DNA from: Plasmodium brasilianum
Lineage: Eukaryota; Apicomplexa; Aconoidasida; Haemosporida; Plasmodiidae
Length of the DNA: 64,000 nt
Reading direction: 5' to 3'
Assembly (NCBI RefSeq): GCF_023973825.1
Contig: NC_090117.1
Location: forward strand, 434,001-498,000
The notes under the pieces were generated by a model that saw only the letters and a program-made list of their open reading frames with translations, ran no database searches and was not told the DNA's origin. Position 1 is the first letter of the stretch. Every line of letters begins with the position of its first letter. Of the stretch, positions 12,420 through 24,871 are shown in pieces. The translations under genes and the position numbers were made by a program.

Positions 12420-12602
12420 AAAAAAAAAAAAAAAAAAAAAGAAAAAGAAAAAGAAAAAAAAGAAGAAAAAAGAAGAAAAAAGAAAAAAAAAGAAGAAAAA
12501 AGAAGAAAAAAGAAGAAAAAAGAAAAAAAAAAAAAAAGAAGAAAAAAGAAGAAAAAAAGAAAAAAAGAAAAAAAAAGAAAAAAAAAGAAAAAAAAAGAAA
12601 AC
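12420..12602. repeat. Purine-only GAAAAA-type tract
   Basis: About 180 bp containing only A and G, mostly gaagaaaaaa units. It is strongly strand-asymmetric; the Lys/Glu frame across it is an artefact of composition. Confidence 0.9.
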
Positions 12603-13423
12603 GCTTTAAATAGAATATTTGCTCTCATTTTTTTTTCTTCGTTTCGCTTATTAATATTTTTTATATAATTTTCCCTTCTTTAATTTCACGTATACAAAGA
12701 TTTTAATTTTGCGCCTTCTACGCAAAAATTTATTATGTTATGTATTTATGTAAATAATTATATATATTTATACATGTGTATATGTATATAGGTGTATATG
12801 TATATATGTGTATATGTATATATGTGTACATGTATATATGTGTATATGTATATATGTGTATATGCTTATATGTGTATGTGTATATATGTATATACGTGTA
12901 TATTTATACATGTATACATTTAAGCCGCACTCTTTTTTTTTCTATTTTGTTTCTTTAAATACGATTAAAAAAAATACAAATTTTTTGTTTTTTCACTTCA
13001 ATAGTTCGTTTCATTTATATCCATTCCGCTGAAAGCATGTTCAAAATGTGTATATAACAAATGAATAAAGAAGAGTGAAATAAGAGAAAATTGTAAAAGT
13101 AAAAGAGGTGAAAATTGTGAAATAAATGAAAATTGTGAAATAAATGAAAATTGTGAAATAAGCGAAAATAGTGTAAATAATGTAAATAGCAAAATAAAGT
13201 GAAGAAATCTAGTATACACATGACGTACATATATATGTGTATGCATGTGTGCATGTAGGTATATACATATATGTATATGCATATATGTAAAGGGTCGCAC
13301 TTCTAAGCTTGCTATGTTTGAATAAGAAGAACCAACCAAATACATATATGTATATATATATATATATATATATACATAAATGGCATAATAAATTAATGCT
13401 TCATTAGTTTACTATTATGTATA

Positions 13424-15605
13424 ATGGGAATAATTGGCTCCTCCTTATCAAATAATATAGATGATAACTTTCACAATGAGCATGTTAGTTTTTAAAAAGA
13501 TGGAAACGAAGCATATTTTAGCGTTAATAATGTTTTCATGTACCTATGTTATTGCGCATTACTGTACATTGTTGTACTTGTTTATACTCAGTTATATTAT
13601 ACTGTTTAATGATATGTTGTACTAAATCATACTATATAATACTTTACACCATGTTAACAATCTGATGAGCTTGAAAGAAACTGACTTCAAATTATTTGAT
13701 CTACCGATTGTGCAAATATTTTTCATATGTTCCATACTTCCAAAAGTTACAAAGTGGGAAATTTGGAAATTATCCCATTGTGTATGTGTGTATTTTAGCG
13801 TATATACCTATGTGCATATAAACATGTACACATTCATATTTCTCTGTGTAATTATTAGCTAATTTTTTTTTTTTTTTTTTTCAGCCCAGAACTATTTCCT
13901 TTAACCCTCCTATAATTAATGTAAGTACACAAATTTTAATATCGAAAAACAGAGCATAAATATATAGATACGTACGTACAAACAAATATATGTATCTGCA
14001 TATATATGTAGACACGTACGTATATACAAACATATGTATGTGCATATATATGTATGCATGCACATTGTAACGAAAAATGTTTTCTTCAATGGTAAAGAGA
14101 GTCACATCCAATACGTATGCTCCATTTTTATTTTCCCCAAAGAGAACAGATAATGATCGTTTGTGTAACATAATATCACAAGGACCAAATATAAACATTC
14201 AAAGAACATCAGCTGTTAGAAATTCCGTAAATTTACGTAAAAAGACACTGAGAATTATTAACAACGGAAATAATGTATATTTAATAAATTTTGTTTTTGA
14301 TTCCTTATATGATGTTGACATATCTATTTATTTTTGTTGTAATGAGGAATTCACAAAGACACAGGAAACGCGGTAGGGGCATCTCAAAAAAAAAAAAAAA
14401 AAAAAATGAAATAAAGAATATAATTATTTGTATTATATTTTTATGTCTACTATTTTTGTACGTCCCTCTTGTATATTGTAGTCGACTGGTACATTTATTC
14501 ATTGGTTTACACATTGGTTTACACATTCGTTTGTGCAGTCATTTGTGCAGTCATTTGTGCAGTCATTTGTGCAGTCATTTGTGCAGTCATTTGTGCAGTC
14601 ATTTGTGCAGTCATTTGTGCAGTCATTTGTGTAGTCATTTGTGTAGTCATTTATTCAATCATATAATTTTTTTTTTTTTTTTTTCCAGCTACTGCCCCAC
14701 AAAATACAAAACAGTCACGACAATATACCCCAAACAAATAAACCAAATATATTTGAGTAGACCTGAAGAAGGAATAAATTTAAATTTGTTTGATATAAAC
14801 GACTTGAAGTGGAAACCAAGTTATGAATATATTATTCCTATTTTAATAGTGCTCAAAGCTATTGGGGCACCTGTGCCTCAGGCACAATATAATTATGCAT
14901 ATTTACAAGAAATTGATGTTAAAAATAATAATACTGGTTATGGGGAGAAATATAAAATTGTCCTTTATAGACAAAAAATACAATTCGGTATAAGATATTT
15001 TGAGGTGCAGGAAATTTTTGGCATCGAAAAATCAAGTGAGGCACAGTCTAACCCGGTCAGCGGCTTTCTCTCAGGGAGGTGAGTTCAAATTTGGGTCTGC
15101 ACATGTGCATATACTTATATATATGTTCTCTATGTATATTTGTTTTCGTTTGTATATATACATATATGTGCGAGTGTTTTTATGTATAATTAAAAAGAAA
15201 ATAATAGTGCTACTGCTCTAACGTACTATAGCGCTTGTTTATGCACAGATGACGTACACAAACCATATAAATATATATAAATATATATAAATATATAAAT
15301 ATATTTCTGTTCCTTTTCAAAGGGAATGTGTAATATGCCTAACGGAGGAACGAGATACAGCCATTTTGCCTTGCAGGCACATGTGTCTTTGTAACGTGGT
15401 AATTTAAGTCGAAATTTTAATAAAATGTTCCCATATTTTTTTAAATATTGTTTTTATTTATCTTTTTCGTACTAGTGTTATTCTTTTTTATCAATTTTTT
15501 TCATTCAGTTGTTTTATAATTATTGATTTGTATGCATATATTTATAAGTAAACGTGTACATATGTACATATATACGTATGTAGGCATGTACATATGTACA
15601 TATGC

Positions 15606-15636
<31 letters not shown>

Positions 15637-15965
15637 TACATACCCCCCCTGTGCATATTTTTAAACACCTGTTTTTCTTCCCGTCAAAGTGCGCAAACGT
15701 TGTAAGGATGCAAAATACAAAATGCCCCATTTGTAGGCAAGGTAATACTAACGCACGTGCATAATATAGAAGTACATATGTGTGTGAGTGTGTATAAATA
15801 TATATTCTCGTACATGTGTAATAACAAAAAAAAAATATCAATAAATTTTCAATACTTTATTTTGTTTTTTATTATTAATTACTATTTTTTATAACCATTG
15901 CAGATGTCAGAGGATTATTACAAATTTCCATTGATAACAATAAGAAAGATTCTGTTGTTGATTAA
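13424..15965 (+). CDS. MGRN1/LOG2-type RING E3 ubiquitin ligase, 7 exons
   Basis: Proposed exons: 13424-13483, 13885-13920, 14098-14372, 14689-15078, 15323-15398, 15690-15741, 15904-15965. All have GT/AG borders and phases agree, giving 951 nt and 316 residues. The protein starts MGIIGSSLS, a good N-myristoylation signal, as in plant LOG2. Exons 3-4 resemble the substrate/adapter region of MGRN1/RNF157 ([12 protein letters not shown], then [15 protein letters not shown]). Exons 5-7 hold a C3HC4-type [22 protein letters not shown], ending GLLQIS near the C-terminus. The expected role is an E2-binding ubiquitin ligase attached to a membrane by myristate. Exon 2 is the least certain: it adds 12 residues, and the first intron could hide another exon. 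Confidence 0.8.
14523..14655. repeat. 12-bp array in intron 3 of the E3 gene
   Basis: About ten copies of gtcatttgtgca within the intron, followed by a T-rich acceptor tract. The open frame across it (CAVICAVI) is not coding. Confidence 0.85.
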
Positions 15966-17003
15966 ATAATTAATATTGTACCCTTTCTTATTAAATACTA
16001 ATTTAGTGTTATAAATCGTTTCCTTTTTTTTTTATATTTTTATTTTATCTCATTTTCCATCTCTGTAATTCTTTAACTTGATATCCTTTTTCCACAGTGC
16101 TGTGTTTTAAATTTTTATCGCCTTTCCACTATTTGTATTTTTTTTAAAGTAAAAAATGGTAGTCTTTTTTTTTTTTTTTTTTCTTTTTTAAGTTACATTT
16201 AAGTTACATTTGTGGCTAGTTTATTTCACACATATGAATATTTTGATGTTATTATGATACATATTATTATGTAGTACGTATATGTATACTTTTATGTATA
16301 TACATATACGTGTGTGCAGTAGTTTTACTCGTTGCTTTATAATAACATTAAGTTCCACATTTATTTTGTGCTATAGTTTTGCTATTATTTGTGATAGTTT
16401 ATAAATATGGATTCGTTTTATAAAAAATATTATATTTATTCACGAATGTATTATATCTTGTATTTTTTTTTTTTTTTTCCCTTTTCTTTTTTTTTTTTTT
16501 TTGTATTCATCATTTAATATTTTTTTTTTTTCTGTGTGTATCTGTGTAATTGTATGCGAATAACTACTTCTCGAACTTTTTACAAAGTTGCATTCTTTAA
16601 ACAAAAAAAAAAAAAAAAAAGACAACTGTGTGGTCACAATTGATGATAAAATTTTCTCTCTCTGAGTTATTTATTCGTTCCTTTGTTTTCTTGTTTGTTT
16701 GAATATTCGTTTGTTTGAATATTCGTTTGTTTGTATATTCGTTTGTTTGTATATTCGTTTGTTTGTATACTCGCTTGTTTGCCCTTTTGACATTTCGGTA
16801 TATGCTGATAACTGTGAAAAAATTTTGGGGAAGGTACTCGAAAATGTATGTATAGCCAAAATTTCCTTTTTCTGAGCACATATACTTATATATATATATT
16901 TATGTACATGCGCACATATGTATATAGATCCACCATATGGGCTTTAATTTTTAATTTTTCCCATTTTGATCATCACTCGGTACTACATACCTTCGTAGTG
17001 ACA

Positions 17004-17208
17004 ATGTCGAAGAGTACTTTTACTAAACCGCTAGTTGTACAAAACAAAAAATAATGTAGTAATGCTTTTCAAATTGCATATAATGAACACGTGTATATAT
17101 TGTGCAGTGAAAAAATATACCAATTCAGTTTCGTTAATTGATTCGAACTGCTATGCGATCTCGTGTCTACCCATCCAGTTATAACGCTTATGTAGAACCG
17201 CATACATA

Positions 17209-17252
<44 letters not shown>

Positions 17253-17399
17253 CACGTACGTATATTTGTTCCCTTTTAACACTACTTTGTGTTTCGCACA
17301 GGTATTAATATCATTACACTTTTTATTGGGCTTTTTTTATAATTATATTAATACACCAATTAAAGTACATTTGACTGTTTTTAAGTACTGCCTTTAAAT

Positions 17400-17432
<33 letters not shown>

Positions 17433-18458
17433 ATATGTATGTATATGTATGTATATGTATGTATATGTATGTATATGTATGTATATGTATGTATATATGT
17501 ATGTATATGTATGTATATGTATGTATATGTATGTATATGTATGTATGTATATGTATTTCTTTTTTTTTTTTTTTTCTATTTCCTACAAATTAACCTTGTC
17601 TGTTCATATTTTTTTTTTACGTGCAAATTAATTTTATTATTTCATCTTAAGGTTCTTTTCCCTAAGCTGTTGTGTGTCTATGTTGAGCAGTCACAAAAAC
17701 AGTATGTGTATTATAAATACAAATGTATTACATGCCCCTACAAAAAATATATTATGTTATATCGCGTTATATTATGTTATATCAAGTTATATTATGTTAC
17801 ATCATGTTATGATTTTTTTTTTTCTTTTTCATACTCCTGCTTCATACGAAAAGAGTACGAAGTGCTGGGGCACAAGTATGTTCCAAGTCCTGTTTAATAT
17901 TTTTTTATATATATACATGGGTTTATGAAAAATGAACTTCTTTTCTTTTACGGAAGTAGGTTAAAAAAAAGAACAGGAAGTAAATAAGATAATTCATTTT
18001 GTCTCAACTGCTTCATGTCGATATTTCATCCATCTGTTTATTTGTTCGTTTTTTTGTTTGCTTATTTGTTTGTTTATTTGTTTGTTTATTTGTTTGCTTA
18101 TTTGTTTGTTTATTTGTTTGCTTATTTGTTTGTTTATTTATTTGTTCGTTTGTTTATTTGTTCTTTTGCTCGTTTGTTCGTTTGTTCGTTTGTTTGTTTA
18201 TTCATTCAATTATTTATTTTATATATTTATTTATTTATTTTATCTTATTTTTTATTCTGTCATTTAGAGAGCCCAGTTTAAGATCACTAGCTAATGTTGC
18301 AAGGTTTATACTATGGAATAACTCAGTTTTTCTTTTTTATATTAATTTTTATGCACTTTTTATCGAATTATTTGAAGAGAGTTCCATGGGTAATAACAAC
18401 GTATGTGAGAAGGAAGGAACGCTATGTGCCCCCATGGCATAAGAAGCGAAAAAGTACA
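17004..18458 (+). other. Possible small multi-exon gene (unresolved)
   Basis: Non-repetitive islands stand out from the TA background. ATG at 17004 opens MSKSTFTKPLVVQNKK. A segment near 17655 reads FPKLLCVYVEQSQKQ and ends at a good GTATGT donor. One near 17850 reads YEVLGHKYVPSPV then stop. One near 18370-18458 reads RVPWVITTYVRRKERY with further basic residues and a Trp. The codons are richer in G and C than the surroundings. I could not chain these into one frame with confidence, and I recognise no family. Confidence 0.25.
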
Positions 18459-18708
18459 CATATACATTTACATATATATAATTTTATATATACTTAATAT
18501 TCCTTTACATACTGTACATTCGCATTTACACATTTATACGTATCACATACAACTGCTTTTTTTCTTTTTTCTCTTTTTTTTCCCTCCTTTTTTATTAAAA
18601 ATTATTTTGGTCTAGGAGAACCTCATATGAGTTTACCCGAAATTAAAAATTAAGATATAACCGAAATGTTAGAATAAGAAAAGGAACGAAAGAAAAACAA
18701 AATAAAAC

Positions 18709-18912
18709 AGCAAAACAGCAAAACAGCAAAACAGCAATACAGCAATACAGCAAAACAGCAATACAGCAATACAGCAATACAGCAATACAGCAATACAGCA
18801 ATACAGCAATACAGCAATACAGCAATACAGCAATACAGCAATACAGCAATACAGCAATACAGCAATACAGCAATACAGCAATACAGCAATACAGCAATAC
18901 AGCAATACAGCA
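18709..18912. repeat. 8-bp aatacagc array
   Basis: About 25 copies of an 8-bp unit, aaaacagc on the left shading into perfect aatacagc. Eight is not a multiple of three and all minus frames are open only because no stop occurs. Confidence 0.95.
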
Positions 18913-20297
18913 AATGATCATATAAACAAAAAAAAAAAAAAAATCTACATTTTAAAATTATAACCTCCAACGTATTTTAGAACAAAATTGTCATGATAAT
19001 CATCGTACTGACTATTAGATGTTTTGCTTTTTAATATTTAACACATAACTTTGTACGTGCGCAATAATAAATGGACATAAAAAACAAGGAAAATGATATA
19101 AAGGGGCATGTTCTCCAACCAAAGAGTTGTACATTTTATTGAATAGTATAAATATGATATATTGTATATATATATATATATATGCTTTCCTTGTAACGGC
19201 GCCTCAAAATCGTAACTTACCTTCAGCACTTAAATTATAAAAATAAAATAAAACCAAACAAAACAAGATAAGTAAAAACAAAGCAAAAAAAAATATGATA
19301 AAACAGTGCAAAAAAAAAAATATGATAAAACAAAGCAAAAGAAAATATGATAAAACAAAGCAAAAGAAAATATGATAAAACAAAGCAAAAGAAAATATGA
19401 TAAAACAAGGCGAAGAACAATTGAAGGTGAATGTTGCATGAAGAGTAAAAAAAAAAAAAAAAAATACAACAAAAAGTGTGCCCCTTTTTGGCTTTAATTT
19501 GAACTCTCAATTTATTGGTAAAATTTTATATGGAAAAAGTAAAATGTACGTGAATAAACTCACATTTGTAAAATAGCAGATACAAACTGTTTTACCTAAT
19601 ATATATATGTGTACATCATATTGTACCGCAAACATTATGTATATATATATTATAATATGTAATACTCTCATAAATGTGCACGTGTATATTTGCAGCATAG
19701 CCAAACAACCCATAAGATGATTGTGATAAATTGTGCGCTAGAAATTAAGAAGCCTCCTTTTTATTGTTTTTTTTTTTTTTTTGCACTTTTTACCTTTTTT
19801 TTTTCTTTGTACCTTTTTCATTTTTTATTATCATTTTTATTATTAATAATATATATTTTTTTTTTTTTTATATAATTTTCAATTCTTTTTTCCTATTTTT
19901 GTTTCTCTTTTTTTTTGTTTTTTTTCGGGGTTTTCGTTTTTTTTTCCAATTTTTGCTTTTTATTACTTTTGCGTTTACTTTTGCTCTCGTTACTTTTGTT
20001 CCTCTTATTTCTCCATTTTTGTTTCATCTTGTTTGTTTCATATCGTTTGTTTTATCTTGTTTGTTTCATCTCGTTTGGTTCATCTCGTTTGGTTCATCTC
20101 TTTTGGTTCATCTCTTTTGGTTCATCTCTTTTGGTTCATCTCTTTTGGTTCATCTCGTTTGGTTCATCTCGTTTGGTTCATCTCGTTTGGTTCATCTCTT
20201 TTTTTTTTTTTTTTTTTTTCTTACCTTTCGTGCCCTCCAGAACAAAAAAAATATACATGAAGAGTACCGTACCTCCTATTTATATTTGCCGAGGAAA

Positions 20298-22574
20298 ATG
20301 CTTACATACAGTTTGTTGATCTTAGTAGTATATCTAGTACTAGTAGTACTATGTTACGCACAAAATTTTAAGGGTTTGTCATATGGTGAGGTTTGCTCAA
20401 AATCAACAAAAGTGCATGAATCGGATTTGTATAGAGGAAGAGATCAAGGGGATCCTTCAGTGAATTGTAATTATACACACCTTTTCAATTTATTAAAGAA
20501 AAATAGTAAAACTAATGAAAATAAAATAGCAGTAACCGAGTTTGAGTTTGGTGAACCTAAATTTTCCCTTTCCTATGACACACTTTTTAATAGAGTGCAA
20601 AATTTTAGTTATTCATTGAATAAATTAGAAGGAGGAGTACCTATGAAACATTATGATGAGGATCATAATAATGGTAACTTCAGGTTGTTAGGTATATATG
20701 GAGCTAATTCAGCCAACTGGATAACAGCTGATTTAGCTTGCATGATCAGTGGTGTTACAAGTTTAGTGATGCACTCCAAATTTAGTATTAACGAAGTAGT
20801 GGAAATTCTAAATGAATCAAAGCTTTCGTGGTTATGTATAGACCTAAATTTGGTTGAGAGCTTACTAGAACATAAAGCTGAATTGCCCCATGTGAAAAAA
20901 CTTATAGTGTTAGATAGCATTCCTGATTCCAGTAAGATAGAAAAAAGGGTCAGCAGAGTTGAGCTCTCAAAAGGTGGTGCAAGTAGTACAGTAAGTAGCG
21001 CAGTTAAAAATGGCAGTAAGAATGAAGCAAGTAAAACGAGCAAGGTGGAGAAAGCGGACAATGGGGGTAAAGCGAATAAACCGGATAGGAACAAAATTGA
21101 AAGGGAAAAAGCTGAGCTGTTCGAAAAAGTTAAAAAGAATGGAAAGGAAATGGGAGTGGATATATGCGATTTTGAGTCGATGACAAAACAAAATGTGAAG
21201 GACTATACGATACAACATGAAGAACCAGAGTTCATTAGCACAATAGTGTATACATCAGGTACATCTGGAAAACCAAAAGGAGTTATGTTAAGTAATAAGA
21301 ATTTATTTTATACAGTAGTACCAGCAAGTAGTGTAAGCTTATTTCATGCATTTAATCCTAATATACATTTTTCTTATTTACCATTATCACATATATATGA
21401 AAGGACCGTAGTATATATTGGTTTATTTCGTGGAATGGAAATAAGGGTGTGGAGTAGAGACTTAAATTATTTTGGAAAAGATTTAAGTGTATGTGGAGCA
21501 AATATAGTAGTAGGAGTACCAAAGGTGTTCAATCGATTATATACTACGATACAAACAGAGATATCAAATTTACCACCATTAAAACGTTTTATTGTAGAAA
21601 AAATATTAGCACTCCGTCAATTAGACAATAATGGTAATTTTGGTAAACTCATAGAATCAGTTACAAAAGTATCTAAAAAAATTAGAAATAAAATTAATCC
21701 AGATTTAGCTTGTATGTTTAATGGTGGTGGTAAGATATCACCAAAAATAGAAAAGGAGTTAAGTACTCTATTAGATATAAAATTTTATCAAGGATATGGA
21801 TTAACAGAAACTACTGGACCATTATTTGTACAAAATAAAAAAGATAAAAATTTTAATTCTATAGGAGGACCTGTGTCTTCACATACACAATATAAAGTGT
21901 CTACATGGGAAACATACAGTGCATCAGATAGTAAACCGAAAGGAGAGTTACTAATAAAAAGTAAACAATTATTTAGTGGTTATTTCTTAAAAAGGGAACT
22001 GACAAAAGATGCATTCACAGAAGACAGTTTTTACAAAACAGGGGATGTAGTTCAAATAAATGATAATGGAAGTATTACATTTTTAGATAGATGTAAAGGA
22101 TTAGTAAAATTATCACAAGGAGAATATATAGAAACAGATATGTTAAATAATTTGTACTCTGATATTACGTTCATTAATCATTGTGTAGTATATGGAGATG
22201 ATTCCTTAGATGGTCCTTTAGCTATCATATCAATTGATAAAGAACTATTAGCAAAAAGTTTATCTGAAGATAATATTTTCAAAGAGTTAGGTATTACAGA
22301 AAAACAATTTTTAGAAACCATTGATGATAATAAGATTAACACAAATGTCTATATAGATTATGTAAAACAAAAAATGTTGGATGTATATAAAAAGACCAAT
22401 CTTAATAGATATAATATTATAAATGATGTTTATCTAACTGTTAAACCTTGGGATACCAGCAATTATTTGACACCAACTTTTAAGGTACGAAGATTTTTCG
22501 TTTTCAAAGATTATAATTTCTTCATTCAAAAAGTTAAAGATTTCTACAAGATGAAGCTCAAGGGGAAGAAGTGA
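20298..22574 (+). CDS. ACS9: Fatty acyl-CoA synthetase (AMP-forming), probably ACS9
   Basis: Single-exon gene of 758 residues. ATG 20298 begins a hydrophobic signal-like N-terminus (MLTYSLLILVVYLVLVVLCY), so it probably enters the secretory pathway. The frame is open further left, but only through T-tract and repeat sequence. It activates long-chain fatty acids as acyl-AMP and then acyl-CoA. Adenylate-forming motifs: YTSGTSGKPKGVMLS near residue 317, YGLTETTGP near 499, FYKTGDV near 577, then LDRCKGLVKLSQGEYIE. A charged Lys/Glu insert (about residues 215-290) sits ahead of the AMP-binding motif, as in other Plasmodium ACS proteins. The family call is firm. The ACS9 name rests on its convergent position beside RON6, as I recall from P. 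falciparum chromosome 2. Confidence 0.88.
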   Translation: MLTYSLLILVVYLVLVVLCYAQNFKGLSYGEVCSKSTKVHESDLYRGRDQGDPSVNCNYTHLFNLLKKNSKTNENKIAVTEFEFGEPKFSLSYDTLFNRVQNFSYSLNKLEGGVPMKHYDEDHNNGNFRLLGIYGANSANWITADLACMISGVTSLVMHSKFSINEVVEILNESKLSWLCIDLNLVESLLEHKAELPHVKKLIVLDSIPDSSKIEKRVSRVELSKGGASSTVSSAVKNGSKNEASKTSKVEKADNGGKANKPDRNKIEREKAELFEKVKKNGKEMGVDICDFESMTKQNVKDYTIQHEEPEFISTIVYTSGTSGKPKGVMLSNKNLFYTVVPASSVSLFHAFNPNIHFSYLPLSHIYERTVVYIGLFRGMEIRVWSRDLNYFGKDLSVCGANIVVGVPKVFNRLYTTIQTEISNLPPLKRFIVEKILALRQLDNNGNFGKLIESVTKVSKKIRNKINPDLACMFNGGGKISPKIEKELSTLLDIKFYQGYGLTETTGPLFVQNKKDKNFNSIGGPVSSHTQYKVSTWETYSASDSKPKGELLIKSKQLFSGYFLKRELTKDAFTEDSFYKTGDVVQINDNGSITFLDRCKGLVKLSQGEYIETDMLNNLYSDITFINHCVVYGDDSLDGPLAIISIDKELLAKSLSEDNIFKELGITEKQFLETIDDNKINTNVYIDYVKQKMLDVYKKTNLNRYNIINDVYLTVKPWDTSNYLTPTFKVRRFFVFKDYNFFIQKVKDFYKMKLKGKK

Positions 22575-22684
22575 ATCATATAGGAGAGGGTGATATGATG
22601 CCGGTCCTCTGGGTCTTGTGCCACCCGAAGAAGAACGGACATACGGAGCAGGTTAGCTTTTAAATTATATACCAACGTATCTAT

Positions 22685-23045
22685 CATTTTGTTTTTCATT
22701 TTGAATTTTATTTTGATATTCATTTTGAATTTCATTTTGATTTTCATTTTGTTTTTCATTTTGAATTTCATTTTGATATTCATTTTGAATTTCATTTTGA
22801 TTTTCATTTTGTTTTTCATTTTGAATTTCATTTTGATATTCATTTTGAATTTCATTTTGATTTTCATTTTGTTTTTCATTTTGAATTTTATTTTGATATT
22901 CATTTTGAATTTCATTTTGATTTTCATTTTGATTTTCATTTTGTTTTTCACTTTGTTTTTCACTTTGTTTTTCACTTTGTTTTTCACTTTGTTTTTCACT
23001 TTGTTTTTCACTTTGTTTTTCACTTTGTTTTTCACTTTGTTTTTC
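22685..23045. repeat. Higher-order minisatellite (12-bp units in 60-bp repeats)
   Basis: Units of the cattttgatatt type are arranged in a 60-bp higher-order period repeated about four times (22689-22940), then switch to about nine copies of a ttttcactttgt unit (to 23045). Confidence 0.9.
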
Positions 23046-23251
23046 GGATTGCTTTCCAGCCTTTTTATCTATTATTACATTTTTCTGTCCATTTATTTAT
23101 TATATATTTTTCCTCCCTAGGCCTCTAACAAGATTGTAACGCATTATAGCTAACTTGAACAAATAGTCCATCTCATTGATAATAGAGATTTACAGTAACA
23201 TACACAGATGCACATGTACACGCACATGCCCGCCCCACATTCCTATGCACA

Positions 23252-23488
23252 TCAGCGAAAAAATGTAGTTGCGTAGAACGTCATCTCTTTTGTAAAATCA
23301 GATATGTAGAACAAAAAAAGGAAGAAGGAAATGATAGTGGTCCGACGTGCTGAACCATCGCACATGTTCCTTCCCACGTATCTCCTATTCATCCTTGTCC
23401 TTTTGCAAAATTTTTTCATTGATTGTATTATTATTAATTCTATCCTTATATTTGGTTTTACAATTTTATCGTTAAACAAGTTACACAC
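23252..23488 (-). other. Open frame of uncertain coding status, up to 78 aa
   Basis: A minus-strand frame in a GC-richer patch reads SMKKFCKRTRMNRRYVGRN in its middle, a composition unlike the surrounding noise, and ends FTKEMTFYATTFFR. The plus strand is also open here. No family is recognised and it may be 3' UTR sequence. Confidence 0.2.
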
Positions 23489-23772
23489 TTATCTGCCATC
23501 TTCCGACTTATTTGATTACCTAACTACTTATTTGATTATTTATATATATTTTTTTTAATTTTATTTTCAATTTCTTATTTAATTTTTAATTTATTTAACT
23601 TTTTAACTTTTTAATTTCTTATTTATTTTATTTTATTTTATTTTTTTTTTTTTTTTTTGTCAACTGCATACTTTTATGGAAAATTGCTTAAAGCATTGTG
23701 TATATGTGCACATATATATTCAGCCATTCACTTTGAGCCCATATCCTTTCATGTGTCATGTGTGCATTAACA

Positions 23773-23823
<51 letters not shown>

Positions 23824-24871
23824 CATATACGCATATATTATATGTATATACAATTTGACTGTTACATTAGTAGCGCACATACGTTTATGTGCACTTGTTT
23901 TGAATATGCAGATGGGTGTGTATACGATGCCCCCATACCCTTTTTCTTTTACTATGTTTACATTCCTTTTTTAACGAGGCCTTGTATAGCCCCCCCCCCG
24001 TGAATGCACTTTAATTATTTATGAATATTAGCCTAGGCCCAATTTCTCTTTGTTATGTTTTATGTTTATATTCTAACTTAAATTTTGAAATTTTGAAAAA
24101 CCGATATTTTGGCATTTTATAAAACGGGTATTTTAGTATTTTGGTATTTTGGTATTTTGGTATTTTAGTATTTTGGTATTTTGGTATTTTAGTATTTTGG
24201 TATTTTGGTATTTTGGTATTTTAGTATTTTGGTATTTTGGTATTTTGGTATATTGACATGTTGACATTTCCCAATTTTGAAAAAAGGATTTTTCTTTTTT
24301 TTTTTTTTATAAAAAGGAGATCGAATATAATTTTTAATAAAGTTAAAACATAATCAAGCATTTAACAAAAACAAGAGGCGAGTAAAGCCAAAAGAATAAA
24401 ACCGAAAAAATGAAGTAAAAAAAAACAGAAGCAAAAAAAAGGAAATAAAAATAATGAGGTAAAAATAAAGGAAACAAAAAGGTAGGAAAATGATGTGAAA
24501 AGGTAAAATTGTGGAACATTATAAGAACAAGGAAAATATCCAGAATAATACCTTATGGTGATACAGGAAAGACGAAATGGTATAACTCTTAAACGGGATA
24601 TAAAAGAATACTTTTAACTCTTTCTAAAATAAGATCATATCTCCTAAGAAACTTCAACCATCTATTTTTTACTTATGCATTTTCGACGCATGAGCAAAGG
24701 GAAGCACGTATACATGTACAAACACACTGCATATTACATACATGCATAAATGCATATATGTGCATATATATACACGCGTATATACGTATATATGTACGTA
24801 CATACCCCCACCACCCACACACATATAAGTATATACACTTCTCTACACATTCACTTATTCCTTTAGCTCCT

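Larger units (their letters stand above)
10199..13423. other. Divergent intergenic spacer rich in minisatellites
   Basis: Promoter-side spacer between the coiled-coil gene (-) and the E3 ligase gene (+). It holds a duplicated module with two minisatellites (10850-11375), a purine tract (12420-12602), a tgtatatatg-type array (12776-12910) and a 15-bp array around gaaaattgtgaaataaat (13105-13185). The minus frame at 11466-11107 is KENVKERA polymer after a 20-residue non-repetitive head. I treat it as noncoding. Confidence 0.7.
15966..20297. other. Intergenic spacer with minisatellites and possible cryptic exons
   Basis: It holds many arrays: a 16-bp gtttgtttgaatattc array (16690-16770), (TA)n (17215-17250), tatgtatatg (17402-17556), tttgtttatt-type (18045-18205), aatacagc (18709-18912), a ~26-bp array around aaaacaaagcaaaagaaaatatgat (19290-19410), and a cgtttggttcatct array (20035-20197) next to long T tracts in front of the ACS gene. 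GC-richer patches at 17000-17055, 17650-17700, 17845-17895 and 18265-18460 could be exons of one small gene (separate entry). Confidence 0.7.
22575..24871. other. Convergent 3' spacer between ACS and RON6
   Basis: Holds 3' ends of both genes. Two minisatellites follow the ACS stop (22685-23045), (TA)n lies at 23776-23822, and a 10-bp ggtattttgg array at 24128-24252. The 23240-23490 stretch is less AT-rich and keeps a minus frame (separate entry). 24280-24860 shows nothing recognisable. Confidence 0.75.

Noticed and set aside
12407..12628. Lys/Glu and Phe frames over the GAAAAA tract
   Set aside because: Composition artefact of a purine-only tract; no flanking coding sequence.
18643..18970. 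Long minus-strand frames over the aatacagc array
   Set aside because: All three frames are open because the 8-bp unit contains no stop in that direction; there is no non-repetitive coding sequence.
19764..20297. Extending the ACS protein upstream by about 178 residues
   Set aside because: The extra stretch begins at a TTG and is translated T tracts and a ttcatctcgtttgg repeat. ATG 20298 is followed by a normal signal-like sequence.
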